From: Desulfobacula sp. | Lineage (GTDB): Bacteria; Desulfobacterota; Desulfobacteria; Desulfobacterales; Desulfobacteraceae | Assembly: GCA_023139225.1 (NCBI GenBank) | Contig: JAGLNZ010000216.1 | Coordinates: 1-7,465, forward strand | DNA: 7,465 bases | Reading direction: 5' to 3' | Notes under the pieces: model-generated | What the model saw: only the letters and a program-made list of their open reading frames with translations | What the model was told of the DNA's origin: nothing | The model's database searches: none | Made by a program: the position numbers and the translations under genes | Shown: piece by piece, positions 1 through 5,867 of the stretch | How the letters are laid out: every line of letters starts with the position of its first letter | How positions within the stretch are numbered: position 1 is the stretch's first letter

Positions 1-363
1 AAGGAAAGCCTGAAAGGCACGCTTAATCTTCCCTATGATTTGCCATGCATGCATGAATGTGTATTTAATGATGAATTTCAAAAAGAGAGTCACATTACTA
101 CCATGGATATGGCAAAAAGACTTCTGGATTATGGTTTTCATCCTCCCACAGTATACTTTCCTCTGGTTGTAGAAGGTGCATTTATGGTGGAACCCACGGA
201 AACCGAATCAAAAGAATATATTGATCAGTTCATTGATGCGGTAAAAGCCATTGCAAAAGAAGCCAAAAATGATCCTGAAAAGCTTAAAAAAGCACCGCTT
301 CTGACAAAGGTCACCCGGCTTGATGAAGTTACTGCCGCAAGGAAACCATGCCTCAGAGGTTAA
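1..363 (+). CDS. gcvPB: Glycine dehydrogenase (decarboxylating) subunit 2, C-terminal part (5' truncated)
   Basis: This is the C-terminal ~120 residues of the PLP-containing beta subunit of the two-subunit P-protein of the glycine cleavage system. That enzyme decarboxylates glycine and passes the aminomethyl group to lipoyl-GcvH in the cytoplasm. The reading frame is open from base 1, so the gene begins outside the window. Family-typical segments are HECVF, the stretch AKRLLDYGFHPPTVYFP, the EPTETESKE block and the ending LDEVTAARKP. The PLP-binding lysine lies upstream and is not visible. The stop codon at 361-363 lies inside lipB, a 16-bp overlap, which suggests co-transcription and coupled translation with the lipoylation genes. 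The separate short C-terminal subunit indicates the split (GcvPA/GcvPB) form rather than the single long GcvP, although the start cannot be seen. Confidence 0.92.
   Translation, partial: KESLKGTLNLPYDLPCMHECVFNDEFQKESHITTMDMAKRLLDYGFHPPTVYFPLVVEGAFMVEPTETESKEYIDQFIDAVKAIAKEAKNDPEKLKKAPLLTKVTRLDEVTAARKPCLRG
339..343 (+). promoter_or_regulatory. Ribosome binding site of lipB
   Basis: AAGGA lies 4 nt before the lipB ATG at 348 and inside the last codons of gcvPB. The spacing is short but usable. It supports the ATG at 348 as the start. The gcvPB stop follows 13-15 nt into lipB, so terminating ribosomes could also restart here. Confidence 0.5.
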
Positions 364-1160
364 ACCGACTAAAGCGCTCTGCTGTATTTATCGATCTTGG
401 TCTTTTAGAATACAGAAGAGCGCTTGACCTTCAGATACAGACCCTGCAATCAAAAATCAATCAAACCATCACCAGGGACCGGATTTATTTTGTTGAGCAC
501 CCTCCGGTATACACGCTAGGCAAAAGAGGCGGTGAAGAGAATTTAGGGGTTTCAAAAGATTTTTTAAAATCTAAAAACATCAATATCGTGCAGACTGATC
601 GGGGTGGTAATATTACTTATCATGGCCCTGGTCAAGCTGTGATGTATCCCATTGTTGATCTTGAAAAAAACAAAATTGGTGTTAAGGATTTTGTCCATGG
701 CCTTGAAGAAATCATGAAACGAACAGCAAAGGATTTTGATATTGATGCAGACAGAAGTGAAAGAAATCATGGCATATGGGTTAAAAATTCAAAGATCGGA
801 AGCGTAGGTGTTTCAATTAAGAGAGGGGTCTGTTTTCATGGCCTTGCCATGAATATCAATCCTGATCTTGAACCCTTTTCATGGATTAACCCCTGTGGCC
901 TTACCAATATCTCCATAACCTCAATTGAAAAAGAAATAAAAAAATCCAATGCAAATAATTATGATTTGTCCGGTTATCATTTATCCGATCATTTATCCAT
1001 GGACCGGATAAAAAATGCTTTTGTAAAGCATTTTTCATCCATATTTAATTATTCGATTATAAATAATGATAAAAATCAATGCAAACTGAAAAAAAACGAA
1101 AAAAAAAGCCTTCGTGGCTTAAAAAAAGTCTTCCCAAAGGCGGGGATTATCAACGGGTAA
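348..1160 (+). CDS. lipB: Octanoyltransferase LipB (lipoyl(octanoyl) transferase)
   Basis: This enzyme moves the octanoyl group from octanoyl-ACP to a lysine of lipoyl-domain proteins (GcvH, E2 subunits), the first step of lipoate synthesis in the cytoplasm. Visible motifs are HPPVYTLGKR (51-60), DRGGNITYHGPGQ (84-96), KIGSVGVSIKRG (149-160) followed by FHGLAMNI, and NPCGL (181-185). The catalytic pair is Lys149 and the acyl-cysteine Cys183 by homology to the E. coli enzyme. At 270 residues it is longer than typical LipB (about 210-250). The recognisable fold seems to end near 237 (HFSSIFNYSI). The remaining ~33 residues are Lys/Asn-rich and mostly encoded by DNA that also encodes the start of lipA in another frame (82-bp overlap). 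The tail may be a tolerated read-on rather than a functional domain. The start ATG sits inside gcvPB behind a short AAGGA. Neighbours gcvPB and lipA fit a glycine-cleavage/lipoylation operon. Confidence 0.97.
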   Translation: MPQRLNRLKRSAVFIDLGLLEYRRALDLQIQTLQSKINQTITRDRIYFVEHPPVYTLGKRGGEENLGVSKDFLKSKNINIVQTDRGGNITYHGPGQAVMYPIVDLEKNKIGVKDFVHGLEEIMKRTAKDFDIDADRSERNHGIWVKNSKIGSVGVSIKRGVCFHGLAMNINPDLEPFSWINPCGLTNISITSIEKEIKKSNANNYDLSGYHLSDHLSMDRIKNAFVKHFSSIFNYSIINNDKNQCKLKKNEKKSLRGLKKVFPKAGIING

Positions 1161-1948
1161 GAGGTCTTCTGTCAAATGCCGGGCTGCACACGGTCTGCCA
1201 GGAAGCCAACTGCCCCAATATGTTTGAATGCTTTTCCAAGAATACATCCACCTTTATGATCCTGGGATCACAATGTACACGTAACTGCAGGTTTTGCAAT
1301 GTCACTTCCGGCAGTCCTCTATCAGTTGATCCTGATGAACCCATGAGAGTTGCCAAGGCAGCCTTTGATTTAAAATTAAAATATGTTGTGGTGACGTCTG
1401 TTACAAGAGATGACCTTGAAGACGGCGGTGCTTTTCATTTTGCAGCCACAATTAAAGCTATAAAAAATACTCTGCCGGATGATCCGAAAGTCGAGGTTTT
1501 AATTCCTGATTTTAAAGGGAATTTCAAGGCATTGGAAATAGTTGTATCTGCAAATCCGGATGTATTAAACCACAATATTGAGACGGTTCCCTCACTATAC
1601 CCCATTGCAAGACCCGAGGCTAACTATCAGCAATCCCTTGATCTTTTGCAAAATGTAAATACAATTAACGCTTCAATGCAGGTCAAATCCGGTATCATGG
1701 TGGGACTGGGAGAAACCATGGAAGAACTTGAACAGACCATGACGGATCTTTTTGTTCATGGCTGTAATATCATAACCATTGGTCAATATCTTCAACCCAC
1801 AAGAAACCATCTGGAAGTTGAAAAATATTATTCCCCGGATAAGTTTAAAGAGCTTGAAAACAAAGCCAGACGAATCGGATTTAAAAAAGTGGCTGCAGGA
1901 CCCTTTGTTCGAAGTTCCTATAATGCCCAGGATCTATTTACCGGCTAA
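1079..1948 (+). CDS. lipA: Lipoyl synthase LipA (radical SAM)
   Basis: This enzyme inserts sulfur at C6 and C8 of protein-bound octanoyl groups, completing lipoyl cofactors on GcvH and similar proteins. It carries both [4Fe-4S] sites. The auxiliary cluster cysteines are C40, C45 and C51 (CX4CX5C). The radical SAM cysteines are C66, C70 and C73 (CTRNCRFC, CX3CX2C). The C-terminal RSSY at 278-281 supplies the serine ligand of the auxiliary cluster in this family. The 289-residue length is normal. The ATG at 1079 gives the usual short Lys-rich N-terminus before KPSWLKK...LPKGG, so the start is convincing although it lies 82 bp inside lipB. I see no Shine-Dalgarno sequence upstream, so translation probably depends on ribosomes already translating lipB, or on frameshifting (see findings). 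Its stop codon overlaps the stop of the convergent pyruvate kinase gene. Confidence 0.98.
   Translation: MQTEKKRKKKPSWLKKSLPKGGDYQRVRGLLSNAGLHTVCQEANCPNMFECFSKNTSTFMILGSQCTRNCRFCNVTSGSPLSVDPDEPMRVAKAAFDLKLKYVVVTSVTRDDLEDGGAFHFAATIKAIKNTLPDDPKVEVLIPDFKGNFKALEIVVSANPDVLNHNIETVPSLYPIARPEANYQQSLDLLQNVNTINASMQVKSGIMVGLGETMEELEQTMTDLFVHGCNIITIGQYLQPTRNHLEVEKYYSPDKFKELENKARRIGFKKVAAGPFVRSSYNAQDLFTG
1089..1120 (+). other. Slippery A-runs plus hairpin in the lipB-lipA overlap (candidate -1 frameshift or slippage site)
   Basis: Seen: A8 at 1089-1096 and A9 at 1099-1107. In the lipB frame these give the heptamers A AAA AAC (1091-1097) and A AAA AAA (1100-1106), both of the X XXY YYZ class. A 5-bp hairpin follows, AAGCC (1106-1110), loop TTCGT, GGCTT (1116-1120). 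It begins 8 nt after the first heptamer. lipA lies in the -1 frame relative to lipB, so a -1 shift would join the two proteins in frame. The hairpin is weak and A-runs are common in AT-rich DNA, so function is only inferred. Confidence 0.25.
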
Positions 1949-3360
1949 GTACATTTTGTTTTAAAATTACCTGCCGTGCTGATTTCAATATAAGATGCAC
2001 CCTGCTTAATATCAAAGCTGCCTGCAAGAACAATAATCAAATCATCCGCTTTAAATTGTTTGTCATCCAGCAACCGGCATATGGATTGATTTAATAATTC
2101 CGTGCTGGTGATATCCATGGGGATATTGTCTGCAAACACTCCGAATGACAGGGATAATTGCCGCATCAAGCGTTTATCATATGCCTGGGCATATATGGGA
2201 TTGTCTCCCCTGTAGGCGGCAAGGGCAAGAATTGATTTGCCTGTTAGGGAATCAGCCACAATGGCTTTAGTTTTCAGTCTTAAGGAGGCTTTAACGGCTG
2301 CCTTGGCAAGATAGGCTATAATTTTGTTTTCAAGGGTATAAGGGACATTAATGAAACTGCTCTTCTTGTTCTCAACTTCCATGGCAATCTTTGCCATAGT
2401 CCTGACAGCCACCTCAGGATATTTCCCATTAGCTGTTTCACCGGAAAGCATGAGGGCATCTGCATGATCCAGACAGGCATTGGCCACATCTGACACCTCT
2501 GCCCTTGTGGGTCGTGGTGATTCAATCATGGAATGCAGCATCTGGGTTGCAACAATTACCGGCTTTCTTTTTTCAATGCAGGTCCTGACAATTTGTTTCT
2601 GGATCAAGGGAATTTGTTCAGTAGGAATTTCAACCGCAAGATCACCCCTTGCAATCATTACCCCATAGGCATGATCAAGAATTTCAAAAAGATTTTCAAC
2701 CCCCTGGGAATTTTCAATTTTTGCAATGATTTTAATGGAAGACATCTTTTTATCCAGAATTTTTTGAACCGCTATGACATCCTCTTGGTTTCTTACAAAA
2801 GAATGGGCAATAAAATCCAGATTATTATCGGCTGCAAACTCAATAAATCCTTTGTCTTTCTCACTTAAAGCCGGAAGTGTCACATGAACCGAAGGGATAT
2901 TGATACTTTTTCTGGCATTGATAACCCCATCATTTTCCACATGACAGCTTAAATACTCATCATCCTTTTCCATGACGGCAAGGGCAATATACCCGTCATC
3001 TATCAATATGGAACTGCCCACGGGAACATCTTTGACAAAATGCTCATAAGAGACGCAGATCATATTACCCTTGGATTTTGCACCAGGTGAACCTTTAATT
3101 TTTATGGTATCACCGAATTTTACAGCCAGGGGTTTGTCGTTATCACAGGTCCTGATTTCAGGGCCTTTGGTGTCTATCAGAATACCTATTTTATCAGACA
3201 CCTGCCTTGTGTTTTCGATCACCTGCAGGGCATCATCATGGGTCATATGGGCCGTATTCAGCCGGACAACATTCATGCCTGCTTTATAAAGTCTTCCAAT
3301 AAAATCAGAAGAACAATTTAAACTAGAAATAGTTGCCACGATTTTTGTTTTTCTCGGCAT
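1945..3360 (-). CDS. pyk: Pyruvate kinase
   Basis: This enzyme converts phosphoenolpyruvate and ADP to pyruvate and ATP in the cytoplasm. Numbering here counts from a TTG two codons upstream; subtract 2 for the chosen ATG start. The (beta/alpha)8 domain carries KTKIVATIS (6-14), MNVVRLNTAH (31-40), DTKGPEIRT (65-73), a B-domain at ~75-160, AKIEN (215-219, catalytic Lys216, metal ligand Glu218), ARGDLAVE (239-246, Asp242) and VATQML (272-277, Thr274). A C-terminal alpha/beta domain runs from ~345. The 471-residue length is normal. The usual RLNFSH motif is RLNTAH here, replacing a serine potassium ligand, while Glu70 of the K-dependent type is kept. I chose ATG at 3360 because GGAGG lies 8 nt before it; the in-frame TTG at 3366 would leave only 2 nt. 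The first 38 bp overlap the end of holA, and the stop overlaps the lipA stop. Confidence 0.95.
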   Translation of the reverse strand: MPRKTKIVATISSLNCSSDFIGRLYKAGMNVVRLNTAHMTHDDALQVIENTRQVSDKIGILIDTKGPEIRTCDNDKPLAVKFGDTIKIKGSPGAKSKGNMICVSYEHFVKDVPVGSSILIDDGYIALAVMEKDDEYLSCHVENDGVINARKSINIPSVHVTLPALSEKDKGFIEFAADNNLDFIAHSFVRNQEDVIAVQKILDKKMSSIKIIAKIENSQGVENLFEILDHAYGVMIARGDLAVEIPTEQIPLIQKQIVRTCIEKRKPVIVATQMLHSMIESPRPTRAEVSDVANACLDHADALMLSGETANGKYPEVAVRTMAKIAMEVENKKSSFINVPYTLENKIIAYLAKAAVKASLRLKTKAIVADSLTGKSILALAAYRGDNPIYAQAYDKRLMRQLSLSFGVFADNIPMDITSTELLNQSICRLLDDKQFKADDLIIVLAGSFDIKQGASYIEISTAGNFKTKCT

Positions 3361-4603
3361 ACACAAACCCTCCTTTACTGCAGGTGTTGATGATAAAATT
3401 TTCTATGGCCGTCTTTGCATCAAAAGACGAAGATTTGAGCCTGTAATCAAGATCACTTAGAAAAATTAATGATTGCTTCAGCTCATTTAATGAAAAATTT
3501 TCAGATTTTTGAAATACCTGGAATACAGGATATGCATTTTTCGGATTGGGTGCAAGAAAAAGATCATTTGACTTGTTTGATTTTTTCTTTGAACTTTTTG
3601 AGGACCAATATTCTTCCTGGACATCAATGGTTGTTTTTGTCTGTTCATCATGGGCGATAATTTTAGGAAGAACAGCTTGTTTGAATGAATTGAAGTTTAT
3701 TCTTTTCAGACTGATACTGGTATTGTTTTGATAAAATTCTTGTGTAAAACATTTTACCAGGAGCAGTTTCCGAATTTGATTTTCAAATGATTTTAGTATC
3801 TGCAGGGGATGAAACCCTTCATTAAAAAGTGAATTTACATAAAAAAGAGCTTTTTTAACGTCTTTGGCTATAAACGCATTGGTCAAATTAAATATGGGAT
3901 CTTTTTTATCCCTTACAATAACAGTTTTCACATCTGCTGTTGTAATTATCTTGGCTTTTCCGGAATAAGCAATCAGCTTTTCAAGATTCTGTGAAAAAAG
4001 GTCAAGATTAAACCCTGTCAAATCCACCAGGGCATGAAAAGCCTGGGTTTCAATGGTTTTTTTATACTTTGAAAGGATCATACCCGAGACGTTTTGCAAT
4101 ACGGCTCTCTGCTCATCCAGGTCTGCTTTTCTTGCCCCTGCGGCAACAGAGCAGTCAATGATTAATCCTTTGTCCTGTATGGCCTTATATATTTTTTTTC
4201 TTTTATCGATCAGGCTTGTTGTGAGAATTAGAAAATGATTTGCTGGAATGCCTTTTTCAATAAAATTAATAAAATGGTCTATTTCAGATGGTGAAAAACT
4301 GATCTCGGCACTGCTCTGAAGCGTTTGAAATAAAGGAATATTCTTGACTGCCACAATTTTTTTGGAAACAAGAAATGAAAAGGTTGCCACCTGCTCAATA
4401 ATCTGCCCCATGGTAACTAAACCGCCTTCAAGGGTTTCAAGGGCAAATTGCCTTTTATCATTTCCAACCAGAAAAGAAGACAGGGCTTTAAAAGCCCGGG
4501 TCAGCAGGTATGACTCTCCATGAATCAGGAATAAATTAGGGATATCATCCTCTTTAACAGACCCTGTGAATGATTCTAATTTGTTATATTTAACGAGGGT
4601 CAT
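3323..4603 (-). CDS. holA: DNA polymerase III subunit delta (clamp-loader subunit)
   Basis: The delta subunit of the clamp loader opens the beta sliding clamp during DNA replication. Family hallmarks are the N-terminal NLFLIHGESYLL (23-34), where no functional Walker A is expected, the middle ILTTSLIDKRKKIYKAI segment (126-142), DPIFNLTNAF (235-244) and the hallmark GFHPLQILKSFENQIRKLLL (263-282). The end of the collar domain, with AKTAIENFII, lies at 396-405. At 426 residues it is longer than E. coli HolA (343). Much of the excess is a Ser/Lys/Asn-rich, probably disordered stretch at ~330-350, plus about 17 residues after INTC that overlap the pyk start. The ATG at 4603 overlaps the end of lgt by 14 bp and has no clear Shine-Dalgarno sequence, which suggests translational coupling to lgt. 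HolA is a divergent family, so the call rests on the two strong motifs and the overall pattern. Confidence 0.87.
   Translation of the reverse strand: MTLVKYNKLESFTGSVKEDDIPNLFLIHGESYLLTRAFKALSSFLVGNDKRQFALETLEGGLVTMGQIIEQVATFSFLVSKKIVAVKNIPLFQTLQSSAEISFSPSEIDHFINFIEKGIPANHFLILTTSLIDKRKKIYKAIQDKGLIIDCSVAAGARKADLDEQRAVLQNVSGMILSKYKKTIETQAFHALVDLTGFNLDLFSQNLEKLIAYSGKAKIITTADVKTVIVRDKKDPIFNLTNAFIAKDVKKALFYVNSLFNEGFHPLQILKSFENQIRKLLLVKCFTQEFYQNNTSISLKRINFNSFKQAVLPKIIAHDEQTKTTIDVQEEYWSSKSSKKKSNKSNDLFLAPNPKNAYPVFQVFQKSENFSLNELKQSLIFLSDLDYRLKSSSFDAKTAIENFIINTCSKGGFVYAEKNKNRGNYF
3368..3376 (-). promoter_or_regulatory. Strong ribosome binding site of pyk, inside holA
   Basis: On the minus strand this reads AAAGGAGGG, with the GGAGG core (3373-3369) 8 nt before ATG 3360. 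It is the best Shine-Dalgarno sequence in the window and is embedded in holA codons for Ser-Lys-Gly-Gly. It decides the pyk start in favour of ATG 3360 over TTG 3366. It also suggests that pyk, unlike its upstream neighbours, is translated efficiently on its own. Confidence 0.8.
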
Positions 4604-5360
4604 GGGAAGATTTTGATAGTTTAATTAAACAAACAAGAGCAATCATAGAGATCAAAATTCCGATTCCCTGTGACAGGGAAATAAATTCAAAAAAGAAATC
4701 TCCTCGAAAATCCCCCCTGAAAAATTCAATAATGGATCTAAACAATGAATAGAGCATGATATGGCTTAAAAAAACCATCCCATTAAATTTTTTTCTTTTT
4801 TGGAGCCACAGGAGAATAAAAAACAGGATCAGGTTGGAAAACACCGAATAAATCTGAGTTGGATGCAGATAAACCCCCATGGGTGCAAGGGTTTCAGGAT
4901 TAGTAAATTTAACGGCAAAGGGCAAGGCGCACTCTTTTCCATAACAGCACCCGGCAAAAAAACAGCCGATTCTTCCCATTGCATGACCTAAGGCAACCCC
5001 CGGTGAAATAATATCAGTTATTTTCCAGAAGTTGAGGTTTTTCATTTTAAGACAAACAGCCATGGCCGCAACAGCCGCAAGAAATCCGCCGAAAAACACC
5101 AGTCCCCCATTCCAGATCTTAAAAATATCCACAAGATTGCTTTTAAAGCTGTCAAAATTGATTAATACGTATAAAAGTCGTGCGCCGATAATAGCAGACA
5201 CCAGGATAACAAAAAAGATGTCCGAAATGGTCTGATGGGATATGCCATGGGGTCTTGCATTCTTTTGGGAAAACCATATGGCCGTTATAAATCCCAGGGC
5301 AACAAAAAGGCCATAGGTATAAAGCTTAAAACTGCCGATATGAAAAAAAACAGGATACAT
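4590..5360 (-). CDS. lgt: Prolipoprotein diacylglyceryl transferase Lgt
   Basis: This inner-membrane enzyme transfers diacylglycerol from phosphatidylglycerol to the lipobox cysteine of prolipoproteins, the first step of lipoprotein maturation. The protein is strongly hydrophobic with several membrane segments, roughly 13-30, 46-67, 85-105, 172-187 and 228-247, plus shorter ones. Motifs are the N-terminal YTYGLFVALGF (14-24), NGGLVFFGGF (84-93), the Lgt signature HAMGRIGCFFAGCCYGKEC (126-144), HPTQIYS (166-172) and the C-terminal FFRGDFRGD (213-221). Arg130 in GRIG corresponds to the essential Arg143 of E. coli Lgt. The GRIGN asparagine of E. coli is Cys133 here, as in many delta-type and Bacteroidetes-type enzymes. 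The 256-residue length is normal for this type. The start ATG is 5 nt after the lspA stop, and the end overlaps holA by 14 bp. Sitting next to lspA pairs consecutive enzymes of the same pathway. Confidence 0.97.
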   Translation of the reverse strand: MYPVFFHIGSFKLYTYGLFVALGFITAIWFSQKNARPHGISHQTISDIFFVILVSAIIGARLLYVLINFDSFKSNLVDIFKIWNGGLVFFGGFLAAVAAMAVCLKMKNLNFWKITDIISPGVALGHAMGRIGCFFAGCCYGKECALPFAVKFTNPETLAPMGVYLHPTQIYSVFSNLILFFILLWLQKRKKFNGMVFLSHIMLYSLFRSIIEFFRGDFRGDFFFEFISLSQGIGILISMIALVCLIKLSKSSHDPR

Positions 5361-5365
5361 ATATT

Positions 5366-5866
5366 TTAAAAATCAGGCGTTTTGTTAAATAAAATATGAT
5401 AGATCAATATGCACATTCCAATGCTAATAGCACTATCGGCCACATTAAATGCCGGCCAATGGGCAGAACCAATATAAAAATCAAGGAAATCCACAACCTT
5501 GCCATACCTGAATCTGTCAATCAGGTTTCCGATGGCACCCCCGAAAATCAAGGCCAGTCCATAGGATAGAAAAATAAAGTCTGCGGCACACCTTTTGTAA
5601 AACCACAAGACGAAAATGGCAACCACAGAGGACATGAACAGAAAAATAAATTTCCTGACTTCAAGGGGCTGGGAAGCAAAAAAACCAAAAGCACCCCCCG
5701 GATTCAGGATATGAGTAATATTAAAAAATTTTTCTATGACGATAATATTATCATATAATGCCAAATTTATTTTAATAATATATTTGGTAATCTGGTCAGC
5801 AAAAACAACACATCCGCTGACCAGAATCAATCGAAACCATACTTTTTGAAGGATAATCAGATTCAA
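5366..5866 (-). CDS. lspA: Lipoprotein signal peptidase (signal peptidase II)
   Basis: This inner-membrane aspartyl protease removes the signal peptide of diacylglyceryl-modified prolipoproteins, the step after Lgt. Four membrane segments are visible at roughly 10-28, 71-90, 97-115 and 140-160. Family motifs are DQITKYII (24-31), NPGGAFGF (55-62), GNLIDRFRYGKVVDF (113-127) and FNVADSAISIG (140-150). The catalytic aspartates are Asp126 (VVDF) and Asp144 (VADS) by homology. The 166-residue length is typical. The start is a TTG at 5866, separated from the ileS stop by one base. An in-frame stop at 5884-5882 with no ATG after it, and the closeness of the first membrane helix, leave no better start. 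No Shine-Dalgarno sequence is seen, so initiation probably relies on ribosomes finishing ileS. The ileS-lspA order is a classic arrangement in many bacteria. Confidence 0.97.
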   Translation of the reverse strand: MNLIILQKVWFRLILVSGCVVFADQITKYIIKINLALYDNIIVIEKFFNITHILNPGGAFGFFASQPLEVRKFIFLFMSSVVAIFVLWFYKRCAADFIFLSYGLALIFGGAIGNLIDRFRYGKVVDFLDFYIGSAHWPAFNVADSAISIGMCILIYHILFNKTPDF

Positions 5867-5867
5867 T

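Noticed and set aside
1021..1049. Possible promoter for lipA inside lipB: TTGTAA (1021-1026), 17-nt spacer, TTTAAT (1044-1049)
   Set aside because: The -35 matches consensus at only 4 of 6 positions, and AT-rich coding DNA gives many such matches.
1066..1089. Mini reading frame of seven codons (ATG at 1066, stop at 1087-1089) overlapping the lipA start in the third frame
   Set aside because: It is too short, has no ribosome binding site and lies in AT-rich DNA where such frames arise by chance.
2316..3289. Several open frames antisense or out of frame within pyk, and similar ones in holA, lgt and ileS
   Set aside because: They resemble no known protein, lack ribosome binding sites and lie wholly within well-supported genes.
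3358..3366. TTG at 3366 as the pyk start
   Set aside because: The GGAGG core would be only 2 nt away, against 8 nt for ATG 3360, which also gives the usual MPRKTKIV N-terminus.
4698..4721. Tandem RGDF-RGDF repeat in Lgt
   Set aside because: A FFRGD-x-RG pattern is usual near the C-terminus of this Lgt type, so it is not a recent duplication.
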